NCBI RefSeq assembly: GCF_029201545.1
Contig: NZ_CP104007.1
Location: 1-64,000 of the forward strand
Origin: Devosia sp. FJ2-5-3
GTDB taxonomy: Bacteria; Pseudomonadota; Alphaproteobacteria; Rhizobiales; Devosiaceae
DNA: 64,000 nt
Direction: 5' to 3'
In this document: positions 29,050 to 37,323 of the stretch, in pieces
Numbering within the stretch: the first letter of the stretch is position 1
Layout of the letters: each line of letters starts with the position of its first letter
Translations under genes and position numbers: made by a program
The notes under the pieces: generated by a model
What the model was told of the DNA's origin: nothing
The model's database searches: none
What the model saw: the letters and a program-made list of their open reading frames with translations, nothing else

Positions 29050-29336
29050 TGGAGCGTTGCGAGCCCCAGGCTCTTGTCCCCCAACCATTCGGTCACCGCA
29101 TCGGCGGTGTCGGCGACCATCAGGGGCGTGCCGTCGGCGGACATGACGAGCTGATATTCTTCTGCCGCGTCGAACTCGGCGTCGCTGATCATGCTTGAGA
29201 GGACGTGGCCCGAGACCGGCTTGACATAGGCGACCGCGCTGCCACCCAGGGCGGCGAACTGGGCCGGGGTCAGAAGCTTGAGCGGATGCACATGCTCTGC
29301 GGTGCTGTCGGAAGTGCGTTTATCCATCATCGTCAT
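29046..29336 (-). CDS. DUF1150 family protein
   Basis: 96 aa; start at the ATG at 29336 with AGGAAAGG just upstream. The conserved DUF1150 core is visible (LTPAQFAALGGSAVAYVKPVSGHVLSS, then the C-terminal LVMSADGTPLMVADTADAVTEWL). The family is small and largely alphaproteobacterial; its role is unknown. It is encoded directly after an Hsp20 gene, so it may belong to the heat-shock response. Its 3' end runs into an intergenic repeat. Confidence 0.85.
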   Translation of the reverse strand: MTMMDKRTSDSTAEHVHPLKLLTPAQFAALGGSAVAYVKPVSGHVLSSMISDAEFDAAEEYQLVMSADGTPLMVADTADAVTEWLGDKSLGLATLH

Positions 29337-29393
29337 GGCCCTTTCCTGAACTTGTTGTTGGGCTCGCTGCCGGGGCCACCGGCAAAAATCAAA

Positions 29394-29813
29394 CTACAGC
29401 GAGCGTATCTCTATGCGGCGGGCGGTCTTGGGCGCTTGGGGGCGCTCGAGAGTAATAACGAGCATGCCATGGCCTAAAGTTGCATCCTTCACGATCATTC
29501 CATCGGCAAGCAGAAAACTGCGCTGGAATTGTCGGGCTGCAATGCCACGGTGGAGGAACTCACGTCCCGGCTCGTCCTTCTGCCTTCCCCTGACACTGAG
29601 CTGGTTGTCTTCGCTGACAATTTCCAGCTCTGCCTGGGAAAAGCCGGCTACGGCGATGGAGATCAGAAATGTCTCGGCTCCATCCGCACCCGGACTGCGC
29701 TCGATATTGTAGGGCGGATAGCCATCCGCGGACCGGGCCAAGCGGTCGATCCGCTCTTCGAAGCTGTCGAACCCGAGCAGAAAGGGTGCAGAAAACACCG
29801 AGATACGCGACAT
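29394..29813 (-). CDS. Small heat-shock protein Hsp20 (IbpA-like)
   Basis: 139-aa alpha-crystallin-domain holdase that keeps unfolding proteins soluble under heat. The N-terminus PFLLGFDSFEERIDRL and the core YPPYNIERSPGADGAETFLISIAVAGFSQAELEI are typical of rhizobial HspA/IbpA; the crystallin signature GMLVITLERP is near the C-terminus, which ends IEIRSL and lacks a full IXI tail. Its leader carries an RpoH-like promoter and a ROSE-type thermometer hairpin (separate entries). The DUF1150 gene follows after 57 bp. Confidence 0.93.
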   Translation of the reverse strand: MSRISVFSAPFLLGFDSFEERIDRLARSADGYPPYNIERSPGADGAETFLISIAVAGFSQAELEIVSEDNQLSVRGRQKDEPGREFLHRGIAARQFQRSFLLADGMIVKDATLGHGMLVITLERPQAPKTARRIEIRSL

Positions 29814-29880
29814 AAAGCCGTCCTTGTTGATCCAAGCAACGTCCGCGGCCCCCGACCCGATTGCAGTGGCATCGGCGACC
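29814..29880 (-). ncRNA. Probable ROSE-type RNA thermometer in the hsp20 leader
   Basis: In the leader the ribosome-binding site AAGGA (29825-29821, seven bases before the ATG) can pair with UGCUU (29838-29834), giving U-A, G.G, C-G, U-A, U-A. The G.G mismatch within UUGCU opposite the Shine-Dalgarno is the defining feature of ROSE elements, which block translation of small heat-shock genes at low temperature. An upstream hairpin CCGAT / ATCGG is also possible. Pairing was done by eye. Confidence 0.6.
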
Positions 29881-29888
29881 TGCCAGAG

Positions 29889-29917
29889 ATATGGGACAGC
29901 CTGCCGCGCGGTTCAAG
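29889..29917 (-). promoter_or_regulatory. RpoH (sigma-32)-type promoter of hsp20
   Basis: Reverse strand CTTGAA, 16-nt spacer, CCCATAT, close to the sigma-32 consensus (CTTGAA / CCCCATNT). It places the start of transcription about 65-70 nt before the hsp20 ATG, a fitting length for a ROSE leader. Confidence 0.65.
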
Positions 29918-29957
29918 TCACCTCACCCCTTATGCCCTGCACGAAGGATCGGCCCCC

Positions 29958-30806
29958 ATGAGCACGACCATCGCCATCGTCACTCCGGCCTACAAGGCCC
30001 AGGATACGCTTCCCACCACGGTGCGGAGCGTGCTCGACCAGACCCACGCGGACTGGCAGCACTGGATCGTGGCCGACGATGGCTTTAATTATGAAGAGTT
30101 TCTGTCCCAGGCCGGGCTCTCCGATCCCCGCCAGCGGTTCCTCACCAGCGGGGGCATCGGCCGCGGCGCCTCAATCACCCGCAATGTCGCGCTTGAGGCG
30201 CTCGACGCGCCTTACGCGGCCATCCTCGATGCCGACGACCGGATGAAGCCGCAAAAGCTGGCCCTGGCCCTCACGGGCCTTGCCGAGCACGCCATTATCT
30301 CGAGCGCGCTCGACGTCATGACCATGGATTTCAGCCATCTCCGCCATGTCGGGGCCGGGCCCGACCGCGTCCTGACGCCGGGGGAACACAAATGGGTGAA
30401 CCTCTCCATGGACGCCCAGATCGTCTGGGACCGTCGTCGCTGCGAAGGGCGGTTCGATGCCACCATGAGCAATATGACGGACCTCGAATTCCTGCTCCAG
30501 CTCTATCGCACCGTGCCGAGCTCGCTGCATCTGGGTACGCCGCTGCATGACTATATCAAGCGCGAGGGCTCGATGAGCAACAAGACCGACGTCACCTCCG
30601 GCATGATTGCGTCCAAGCACGAAATCCTGGCTCGCCTCGAAGCCGGCCATTACGGGCTCGGCACCGAAGATGTCGAGGGCCTCGCCGGTTTTCTCAGGAT
30701 TTCCCTTGAGGCCGAGGCGCTCTATGGCGCAGCGCTCGCCGCACAGCCGGGTCTCCTTTTCGAAGATCATATCGAGCCCATGCTGGCTGCCGCCCGCCCG
30801 CAATAA
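29958..30806 (+). CDS. GT-A fold glycosyltransferase, family 2-like
   Basis: 282 aa from the ATG at 29958; the frame is open from 29529 but that part is the antisense of hsp20. The N-terminal GT-A fold is typical of family 2: IAIVTPAYKAQDTLPTTVRSVLDQTHADWQHWIVADDG, then the metal-binding DADD in AAILDADDRMKP. The C-terminal half (SNMTDLEFLLQLYRTVPSS..., KREGSMSNKTDVTSGM) is less typical, and the sugar and acceptor cannot be told. No membrane helices. No surface-polysaccharide genes are nearby. Confidence 0.82.
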   Translation: MSTTIAIVTPAYKAQDTLPTTVRSVLDQTHADWQHWIVADDGFNYEEFLSQAGLSDPRQRFLTSGGIGRGASITRNVALEALDAPYAAILDADDRMKPQKLALALTGLAEHAIISSALDVMTMDFSHLRHVGAGPDRVLTPGEHKWVNLSMDAQIVWDRRRCEGRFDATMSNMTDLEFLLQLYRTVPSSLHLGTPLHDYIKREGSMSNKTDVTSGMIASKHEILARLEAGHYGLGTEDVEGLAGFLRISLEAEALYGAALAAQPGLLFEDHIEPMLAAARPQ

Positions 30807-30831
30807 AAAAAGGGCGGCCCGAAGGCCGCCC
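30805..30831 (-). terminator. Terminator of the small secreted gene
   Basis: Reverse strand: GGGCGGCC - TTCG - GGCCGCCC, a perfect 8-bp stem with a UUCG loop and a T7 run. It overlaps the last base pairs of the convergent glycosyltransferase gene. Confidence 0.9.
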
Positions 30832-30852
30832 GTCCTGATCGCGCCGGTTCGA

Positions 30853-31167
30853 TTACAGCGCGTAAAGGGTCACGGCGGCGCCATTGGCGTCGCTGTCGAT
30901 GCCGACGATCTGGTCAAGCGTGAAACCCTGGTCGGTGATGGTGCGGGCGAGGAAAGGGTTGTTCTTGATCTGGTTCTGCAGCGAGGAGACGTCCACATCC
31001 ACGGCCAGCGAGCGGGCCTCGGACGGATTGACCTTCAGAACGGTGGCAAAATAGGCGTCGTTCAGCGCGTCGAACGAGACATTGGCATCGAACGGGCTGG
31101 CCTGGGCAATGCCGGCGGCACTGGTGGCGAGGACGGCGGCGAGGGCGATCGACTTGATAAAGCGCAT
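30853..31167 (-). CDS. Small secreted hypothetical protein
   Basis: 104 aa from the ATG at 31167, eight bases after GGAG. A signal peptide of about 22 residues (MRFIKSIALAAVLATSAAGIAQA) leads to a mature domain of about 80 residues without Cys. The sequence (SPFDANVSFDALNDAYFATVLKVNP..., IDSDANGAAVTLYAL) belongs to no family I recognise. Its strong terminator and clear ribosome-binding site suggest it is expressed. Confidence 0.7.
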   Translation of the reverse strand: MRFIKSIALAAVLATSAAGIAQASPFDANVSFDALNDAYFATVLKVNPSEARSLAVDVDVSSLQNQIKNNPFLARTITDQGFTLDQIVGIDSDANGAAVTLYAL

Positions 31168-31502
31168 TTTGGTTACTCCATGAGGGAAAAGAGAAATTTC
31201 GCGGCCCGACATCGTCAGGCATGGAGAAGAGACGCTCAGGGGCGGGACAAAGTTTCATTAATGTTCGGAAAGACAGAACACTCATTTTTGAGCGGGCTGC
31301 AGAAAACCGATAATGGTGCGCCTGCGTAGCGCGACGGATTTACCGCCTGGTGGCCCGGGCCGTCCTCACGCCCCTTGCCACCTTGCCCAATTGGTCCTAT
31401 AGAGCCCACTTCTCCGGATCGCCCGGCCAAAAGGCATGCCGTGGCGGTCTTTGAAAGCGATGGGTTCCAAAAGACCCGTCCAGACCAATAAGGACCCGCA
31501 AA
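31168..31502. other. Divergent regulatory region before rpmI
   Basis: 335 bp between the small secreted gene (reverse) and rpmI (forward). It contains the rpmI promoter described separately; the part before about 31370 shows no gene or other structure that I can support. Confidence 0.5.
31375..31403 (+). promoter_or_regulatory. Promoter of rpmI-rplT
   Basis: TTGCCA, exactly 17 nt, TATAGA: a good sigma-70 promoter. It would give a leader of about 90 nt before rpmI, long enough for the autoregulatory L20 site found in other bacteria, although no such fold was identified here. Confidence 0.65.
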
Positions 31503-31703
31503 ATGCCCAAGATGAAGACCAAGTCCGGTGCCAAGAAGCGTTTCAGCTTCACCGCAACCGGCAAGGTGAAGGCCGGCGTCGCCGGCAAGCGCCACCGCCT
31601 GATCAGCCACAATGCAAAGTACATCCGCACCAACCGCGGCACCAAGATCCTGTCCAAGGGCGACGAGGGTCTGGTGAAGTGGTACATGCCGTACAACCGC
31701 TAA
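31503..31703 (+). CDS. rpmI: Ribosomal protein bL35
   Basis: 66-aa basic protein of the large subunit, full length ([24 protein letters not shown]...VKWYMPYNR). AAGGA lies about 9 nt upstream. It is followed 19 bp later by rplT. Confidence 0.97.
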   Translation: MPKMKTKSGAKKRFSFTATGKVKAGVAGKRHRLISHNAKYIRTNRGTKILSKGDEGLVKWYMPYNR

Positions 31704-31722
31704 GCTGGAAGGACACGAATAA

Positions 31723-32124
31723 ATGTCACGCGTAAAAAGAGGCGTAACCGCCCACGCCCGTCATAAGAAGGTCTTGAAGGCTGCAGAGGGCTATTATGGC
31801 CGCCGCAAGTCTACGATCCGCATTGCCAAGCAGGCTGTGGAAAAGGCCGGTCAGTACGCCTATCGCGACCGTCGTAACAAGAAGCGTAATTTCCGCGCCC
31901 TGTGGATCCAGCGCATCAACGCCGCCGTGCGTGAATATGGCCTGACCTATGGCCGATTTATCGACGGCCTCACCAAGGCTGAGATTGCCGTTGACCGTAA
32001 GGTGCTGTCCGATCTCGCGATCACCCAGCCCGAAGCGTTCGGCGCTCTGGTCGCCAAGGCCAAGGCATCGCTGGCTTACCTCGAAAGCTTCGAGGCCACC
32101 ACCCACGCCCGCGCGACTGCCTAA
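31723..32124 (+). CDS. rplT: Ribosomal protein bL20
   Basis: 133-aa protein of the large subunit needed for early 50S assembly and, in other bacteria, the repressor of its own operon. N-terminus [30 protein letters not shown] is canonical; the C-terminal globular domain ends [16 protein letters not shown]. It is co-transcribed with rpmI and followed by an intrinsic terminator or attenuator before pheS. Confidence 0.97.
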   Translation: MSRVKRGVTAHARHKKVLKAAEGYYGRRKSTIRIAKQAVEKAGQYAYRDRRNKKRNFRALWIQRINAAVREYGLTYGRFIDGLTKAEIAVDRKVLSDLAITQPEAFGALVAKAKASLAYLESFEATTHARATA

Positions 32125-32191
32125 AGCCTGGTAGCGCTCCGCACGGGGCGCCTACTGGACCATTCCTCCGCTTTGCTGAGGTCAAAAATTG

Positions 32192-32231
32192 CGCCTTGCG
32201 CCGCCCGACAGGGCTGGTGCGGGGCGTTTTT
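32192..32231 (+). terminator. Strong terminator/attenuator between rplT and pheS
   Basis: A stem of about 15 bp (CGCCTT-GCGCC-GCCC paired with GGGC-GGTGC-GGGGCG, one bulged T, GACA loop) is followed directly by TTTTTG and preceded by an AAAAA tract. It is 67 nt after rplT and 43 nt before pheS. It either ends the rpmI-rplT transcript or attenuates pheS; no Phe-rich leader peptide was found. Confidence 0.75.
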
Positions 32232-32273
32232 GTTTGCTCTAACCGCGCCAGCCCGTCCGAGTTGAAGAAGATC

Positions 32274-33404
32274 ATGTCCCTGCAAGCTGAGATCGACACC
32301 CTGCGCACCGATTTGTCGGTTGCCATTGCCGCCGCCGAAAACGAAGCCGCGCTGGATAGCGTCCGCGTCGCCGCCCTGGGCAAGAAGGGCTCCGTCTCGG
32401 CATTGCTGGGCACGCTCGGCACCATGGCTCCCGAAGAGCGCAAATCGGCCGGTCCCGCCATCAACGGCCTCAAGGTCGAGATCGCCGGGCTGATCGAAGC
32501 GCGCAGCGCCGAACTCAAGGCCGCAGCGCTCGAAGCCCGCCTCAAGGCCGAGACCGTCGATATCACCCTGCCGCTGCAGCCTGCGCCCACTGCGCGCGGC
32601 CGCATCCACCCGATTTCCCAGACGATCGACGAAATCACCGCCATTTTCTCGGACATGGGTTTTTCCATCTCCGAAGGGCCCGATATCGAAACCGACTATT
32701 ACAATTTCACCGCGCTGAACTTCCCCGAAGGTCACCCGGCGCGCGAAATGCATGACACCTTCTTCATGAAGCCGGGCCCGGACGGGGTGAAAAAGGTCCT
32801 GCGCACCCACACCTCCCCGGTGCAGGTGCGCGTCATGAAAAAGACCAATGAAAAGCCGGCCGCCTCCTACCTCACCCCGCCGCAGGATCCGCCGATCCGC
32901 GTCGTCGTGCCCGGCCGCACCTATCGCAATGACAGCGACCAGACCCACACCCCGATGTTCCATCAGGTCGAAGGTCTCGTCATCGACAAGTCGAGCCACA
33001 TCGGCCAGCTGCGCTGGGTCCTTGAAGAGTTCCTCAAGGCATTCTTCGAGGTGCCCAACGTTACCCTGCGTTTCCGCCCCAGCTTCTTCCCCTTCACCGA
33101 GCCCTCCATGGAAGTCGACGTCCAGTGCGACCGCTCCGGCTCGGAAGTGAAGATCGGCGAGGGCAATGACTGGCTCGAAATTTTGGGCTGCGGCATGGTT
33201 CACCCCAATGTCCTGCGCGAAGCCGGCCTCGACCCCGACGTCTACCAGGGCTTTGCCTTCGGCGCCGGCATCGACCGCCTCGCCATGCTCAAATACGGCA
33301 TGCCTGATCTCCGCGCCTTCTTCGACGCCGACCAGCGCTGGATCGAGCACTACGGTTTCAGGCCCCTCGATCTCCCCACCCTTTTTGGCGGCCTGTCGAG
33401 CTAA
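32274..33404 (+). CDS. pheS: Phenylalanyl-tRNA synthetase alpha subunit
   Basis: 376 aa from the ATG at 32274 (the frame opens at 32196). Catalytic subunit of the alpha2-beta2 class II synthetase that charges tRNA-Phe. The N-terminal coiled coil ([17 protein letters not shown]) binds tRNA. Class II motif 2 is seen around [26 protein letters not shown] and motif 3 around [17 protein letters not shown]. Unusually, pheT does not follow directly: a repeat pair and an ASCH-exonuclease gene intervene. Confidence 0.97.
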   Translation: MSLQAEIDTLRTDLSVAIAAAENEAALDSVRVAALGKKGSVSALLGTLGTMAPEERKSAGPAINGLKVEIAGLIEARSAELKAAALEARLKAETVDITLPLQPAPTARGRIHPISQTIDEITAIFSDMGFSISEGPDIETDYYNFTALNFPEGHPAREMHDTFFMKPGPDGVKKVLRTHTSPVQVRVMKKTNEKPAASYLTPPQDPPIRVVVPGRTYRNDSDQTHTPMFHQVEGLVIDKSSHIGQLRWVLEEFLKAFFEVPNVTLRFRPSFFPFTEPSMEVDVQCDRSGSEVKIGEGNDWLEILGCGMVHPNVLREAGLDPDVYQGFAFGAGIDRLAMLKYGMPDLRAFFDADQRWIEHYGFRPLDLPTLFGGLSS

Positions 33405-33449
33405 CTGAGCAAGCGATGCTGTCCGCGCACCCAAACCCATCGGCTCCTG

Positions 33450-33580
33450 CGTCTCCCTCCCCCTTGTGGGGAGGGACGTCGCGCAGCGCCAAGGGTGGGG
33501 GTGTGGCTCCGCAGACTCTATCCGTGGGGCGCACCCCCACCCTCAATCCCTCCCCACAAGGGGAAGGGAGGCCGCGCAGT
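33450..33580. repeat. Large inverted repeat between pheS and the ASCH gene, copy B
   Basis: The left arm (from 33450) and the reverse complement of the right arm (to 33580) match closely: both read CTCCCT-CCCCTTGTGGGGAGGGA followed by GGGTGGGGGTG. Each arm is itself a hairpin. The structure would fold into a cruciform-like RNA in the pheS-pheT transcript. Same GC-rich family as the clusters near 24.1, 37.2, 38.7, 40.8 and 60.2 kb. Confidence 0.75.
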
Positions 33581-33603
33581 GTTCGTGAAGAGAGTGTCGC
33601 CCA

Positions 33604-34638
33604 ATGACGGCGTCGTCAGACACAAAAGTCCGCTTCGCCTTCGGTGACTCTCCCGAGCTCGCCGATCGCCTGCTCGCGCTCGTCCTTGCTGGCAAGAAGA
33701 CCGCCACCTGCGGCGCGCTTCGCGATTTTGGTTCCGGCAAGGAGCCCATGCCCCAAGTCGGCCGACAGGACATCGTCCTCAATGGCGCTGGCGAAGAGGC
33801 CTGCATCATCGAAACCGTCTCGGTCGAAACCCGCAAATTCAGCGAGATCACCCCCGCCTTCACCGATCTTGAAGGCGAAGGCCCCTATGCGGAATGGCGC
33901 GCAGGTCACGAAGACTATTTCGCCCGCAATGGCGGCTTCTCACCCGACATGGACATCGTCTGCGAAATTTTTCGCCTCGTCTCGGTCCTGCCGGCCGGGC
34001 GCGAAACCTATAATCGCGTCGCTACCCCGATCTTCATCGTCACCGATATCGAATCGGACGGCCCCACCCCGCTGCACAATTCCATGCTGAGCTTTGCTTC
34101 GGTGGCCATCACTGCCGATGGCACGCGCCATGGCGAGTTCGAGGCGGTCTTAAAACCCCGGCCGGATCGCACCACCAATGAAACCACCATGGCCTGGTGG
34201 GCCACTCAGCCCGAAGCCTGGAAGGCGGCCACCGAAGGCGCCGAAGACCCGGCTGTCGTCATGCCGCGCTTTGCCGACTGGGTCGAAAGCCTGCCCGGCC
34301 CAAAAGTCTTCGCGGCCGCGCCCATGATCTTTGATGGTCTCTGGATGGACCATTATCTCGATGAATATGCCGGCACCCGCGTCCTCTCCGGGCCCTTCAA
34401 GAGCCGGCAGATTTTTCGCGGCGGCGGCGTCTGCCTTTACACCATGGCCGGAACCCTGCGCGGTGCGCCCTATCTCGATTGGGGCATGAGCAAGCTGCCG
34501 GCCGAGTTCTACGGCCATATCCCCCACACGCACCGAGCCATCGACGATGCCCGCGGCTTCGCCAATGTGCTCGTTGAACTTTTTCAACTTTCGTCCGCGC
34601 TGCCGCCTGTTACCGGCAGCAAAAGTGACTTCCGTTAA
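33604..34638 (+). CDS. ASCH domain fused to DEDDh 3'-5' exonuclease
   Basis: 344 aa in one uninterrupted frame. Residues about 9-128 form an ASCH domain: FGDSPELADRLLALVLAGKKTAT, PQVGRQDIVL, IIETVSVE, YFARNGGFSPDMDIVCEIFRLV. Lys32, Thr35 and Glu70 align with the catalytic Lys-Thr-Glu set of the E. coli ASCH amidohydrolase YqfB. Residues about 142-330 are a DnaQ-fold nuclease with all five expected residues: Asp148 and Glu150 (TDIESDG), Asp244 (MIFDGLWMD), His310 and Asp315 (HRAIDDA). The segment TMAWWATQPEAW recalls the Rv2179c/DexA-like branch. ASCH domains bind RNA or nucleotides. The substrate is unknown; an RNA-processing or tRNA-related job is inference from its place, 199 bp after pheS and 11 bp before pheT. 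Confidence 0.85.
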   Translation: MTASSDTKVRFAFGDSPELADRLLALVLAGKKTATCGALRDFGSGKEPMPQVGRQDIVLNGAGEEACIIETVSVETRKFSEITPAFTDLEGEGPYAEWRAGHEDYFARNGGFSPDMDIVCEIFRLVSVLPAGRETYNRVATPIFIVTDIESDGPTPLHNSMLSFASVAITADGTRHGEFEAVLKPRPDRTTNETTMAWWATQPEAWKAATEGAEDPAVVMPRFADWVESLPGPKVFAAAPMIFDGLWMDHYLDEYAGTRVLSGPFKSRQIFRGGGVCLYTMAGTLRGAPYLDWGMSKLPAEFYGHIPHTHRAIDDARGFANVLVELFQLSSALPPVTGSKSDFR

Positions 34639-34649
34639 GGTCCAGAAAC

Positions 34650-37073
34650 ATGAAATTCACGCTTGATTGGCTCCATGAGCATCTCGATACCCAGGCTTCG
34701 CCAGAGGAAATCGGCAAGGCGCTGACCATGATCGGCCTGGAAGTCGAAGGCATTGAAAGCCAGGGCAAGGCGCTCGAAAAATTCGTGGTCGCCCATGTCG
34801 TCTCGGCGACGCCGCACCCCAATTCCGACCACCTCAATATCTGCAAGGTCGATGCCGGCACCGGCGAATTGATCGACGTGGTCTGCGGCGCGCCCAATGC
34901 CCGCACTGGCCTCAAGTCGGTCTTCGCCTTCCCCGGCACCTATATTCCGGGCAAGGATTTTGAATTGAAGGGTGGCGTTGTCATTCGTGGCGCGCCGTCC
35001 AATGGCATGCTCTGCTCGGCCGCCGAGCTGGAACTCTCCAATGACCACGATGGTATCATCGAGCTGCCCGAAGACGCCCCGATCGGCGCAAAATATGTCG
35101 ACTACGCGGGCATCAATGGCGTCGTCTTCGACATCTCCATCACCCCCAACCGGGGTGACGCGACCGGCGTCTATGGCGTCGCGCGCGATCTCGCCGCCTT
35201 CGGCCTCGGCACGCTGAAAAAAACCGATTTCTCACCCGTGCCCTCCACCGGGCCGAGCCCGATCCCGGCCCTGCCGCATCAGTTCGCCGAAGGCGCGCCC
35301 AAGGCGATCCGCAAGTTCGCCGGCCGCTACATCGCCAATGTGAAAAACGGCCCCTCGCCTGAGTGGCTGCAGGCGCGCCTGCGTGCTGTGGGCCTGCGCC
35401 CCATCAACACCATCGTCGACATCACCAATCTGGTCTCGCTCGGCTGGGGTCGTCCGCTCCACGCCTATGATGCCGACAAGGTCGAAGGCACCATGGTGCT
35501 GCGCAATGCGCGGGGCGAAGAGTTCGACGCGCTCGACAACAAGATCTATACGCTCGACGAGACCATGACCGTCATCGCCGACGACAAGGGCCCGCTCTGC
35601 CTCGGTGGCATCATGGGCGGCATCCGCTCGGGCGTCACCGAAGAGACCGTCAATGTCGTGATGGAATGCGCGTCCTGGGATCCCGATCTCATCGCCCAGT
35701 CCGGCCGCAAGACCGGCATTGTCTCGGATGCCCGCTATCGCCTCGAGCGCAATGTCGATCCGGCCCTGACCGAACCTGGTCTTGAGCTGGCCACCCGTCT
35801 CGTCCTTGAGCTCTGCGGCGGCGAGCCGAAGGAACCGGCGATTTCAGGCGAAGACGTGTTCCCGAACACAATCGTTGAATTCCCGCTCTCCGAAGTGAAG
35901 CGCCTCACCGGCATCACCTCCGCTCCGGAAGAGGTTGAGGCCATCCTCACCCGCCTCGGCTTTGCCGTCGAAGGCTCGGGCGATACCCGTCAGGTAAAGG
36001 TGCCGTCCTGGCGTCCGGACGTGACGCAGAAGGCTGACCTCGTTGAGGAAGTCATGCGCATGGTCGGCGTCGACAACGTCCCGGTTGAGCCGCTGCCGCG
36101 TCTCAACCACGTTGCCCCGCGCATCCTCACCACCATCCAGAACCGCCGCCGCATCGCCCGCCGGGCGTTGGCGACGCGCGGTCTCGATGAGGTCGTCACC
36201 TGGAGCTTCATCTCCAATGCCGATGCCACCCGATTTGGCGGCGGCACCGAGGACCGGCAGCTGGCGAACGCCATTGCTGCCGACATGACCGACATGCGCC
36301 CGTCCCTGCTCCCCGGCATCATTGCCGGCGCGCGCCGCAACGCCAATCGCGGCTTTGCCGATGTGGCCCTGTTCGAGGTTGGCCAGGTCTTTCTCTCCGA
36401 CAAGCCCGAAGGCCAGCACACCTATGCCTCGGGCGTGCGCACCGGCACGTCCACGCTCAACGGTTCTGGTCGCCACTGGTCCGGCAAGCCGCAGACCGTT
36501 TCCGTCTGGGATGCCAAGGCCGATCTCTCCGCCGTGCTCGATTCCCTTGGCGTCGACATCGAAAAGGTCCAGATCCTGCCCGAGCCTGCCGCCTGGAGCC
36601 ATCCGGGTCGCGGCGGCCGCATCGCGCTCGGCCCAAAGGTCACGCTCGGCTGGTTCGGTGAACTGCACCCGGCTCTGGCCGCCGAACTCGACATCGAAGG
36701 CCCCATCGCCGCCTTCGAAATCGACCTCGACGCACTCCCCGAGCCGCGCAAGAAGGCGACCAAGACCAAGCCGGCCCTGGCCCTCAGCCAGTTCCAGCCT
36801 TTGAGCCGCGACTTTGCCTTCGTGATGGACCGCGCGGTCACCGCCGCCACCATCCTCAAGGCCGCCAAGGGCGCCGAAAAGACGCTGATCAAGGATGTCG
36901 GGATTTTCGATGTTTTCGAAGGTGTCCATGTCGGCGAGGGCAAGAAGTCCGTCGCCATCGAGGTGACCCTGCAGCCCCGCGACAAGACGCTGACCGACGA
37001 AGACATCGAAAAAGTTTCCGCCGCCATCGTCGCCGCCGTCACCAAGGCCACAGGCGGCGAACTGCGCAAGTAA
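34650..37073 (+). CDS. pheT: Phenylalanyl-tRNA synthetase beta subunit
   Basis: 807 aa, full length. The N-terminal EMAP-like tRNA-binding domain (MKFTLDWLHEHLDT..., VVAHVVSATPHPNSDHLNICKVDAG) is followed by the B3/B4 editing domain, B5, and the C-terminal anticodon-binding fold (SRDFAFVMDRAVTAATILKAAKG). The beta subunit recognises the tRNA and hydrolyses mischarged Tyr-tRNA-Phe. It starts 11 bp after the ASCH-exonuclease gene with AAGG overlapping that gene's stop, so translation is probably coupled. Confidence 0.97.
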   Translation: MKFTLDWLHEHLDTQASPEEIGKALTMIGLEVEGIESQGKALEKFVVAHVVSATPHPNSDHLNICKVDAGTGELIDVVCGAPNARTGLKSVFAFPGTYIPGKDFELKGGVVIRGAPSNGMLCSAAELELSNDHDGIIELPEDAPIGAKYVDYAGINGVVFDISITPNRGDATGVYGVARDLAAFGLGTLKKTDFSPVPSTGPSPIPALPHQFAEGAPKAIRKFAGRYIANVKNGPSPEWLQARLRAVGLRPINTIVDITNLVSLGWGRPLHAYDADKVEGTMVLRNARGEEFDALDNKIYTLDETMTVIADDKGPLCLGGIMGGIRSGVTEETVNVVMECASWDPDLIAQSGRKTGIVSDARYRLERNVDPALTEPGLELATRLVLELCGGEPKEPAISGEDVFPNTIVEFPLSEVKRLTGITSAPEEVEAILTRLGFAVEGSGDTRQVKVPSWRPDVTQKADLVEEVMRMVGVDNVPVEPLPRLNHVAPRILTTIQNRRRIARRALATRGLDEVVTWSFISNADATRFGGGTEDRQLANAIAADMTDMRPSLLPGIIAGARRNANRGFADVALFEVGQVFLSDKPEGQHTYASGVRTGTSTLNGSGRHWSGKPQTVSVWDAKADLSAVLDSLGVDIEKVQILPEPAAWSHPGRGGRIALGPKVTLGWFGELHPALAAELDIEGPIAAFEIDLDALPEPRKKATKTKPALALSQFQPLSRDFAFVMDRAVTAATILKAAKGAEKTLIKDVGIFDVFEGVHVGEGKKSVAIEVTLQPRDKTLTDEDIEKVSAAIVAAVTKATGGELRK

Positions 37074-37085
37074 GTTCAGACCCAT

Positions 37086-37285
37086 CTCCACCCTCCCCCT
37101 TGAGGGGAGGGCAGCGCAGCTTGCCCCGCAGGGGCTTAGCGAAGCTGGGAGGGGAATGCTACCAGACACACCCCCACCCACCCTCCCCTTCGAGGGGGAG
37201 GTTTCAGGCCGGTGTGTGCCGCAACTATCTGCCCGCCCCCTCCCAACCTCCCCCTTCCAGGGGGAGGTTGGGAGGGGGTATTCAG
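37086..37285. repeat. GC-rich palindromic repeat cluster, copy C
   Basis: Three hairpin units (CCACCCTCCCCCTTGAGGGG from 37088, CCTCCCCTTCGAGGGGGAGG near 37182, CCTCCCCCTTCCAGGGGGAGG near 37250) between pheT and folC. The first unit (37088-37155), with its GGCAGC..AGCTT and GCTGGGAGGGG tail, matches the unit at 40823 and, inverted, the one at 60215. Confidence 0.75.
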
Positions 37286-37323
37286 GCGTGCACGATCATG
37301 CCGCCGGATTTCGGAGCCCAAAA

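Noticed and set aside
28916..29146. 76-codon forward frame MYFWAWPLG..KNKELKRKE
   Set aside because: It consists of the intergenic repeat plus antisense of the DUF1150 gene and has no ribosome-binding site.
32125..32273. Phe-rich leader peptide or T-box ahead of pheS
   Set aside because: No start codon with clustered Phe codons and no T-box sequence; only the terminator stem is supported.
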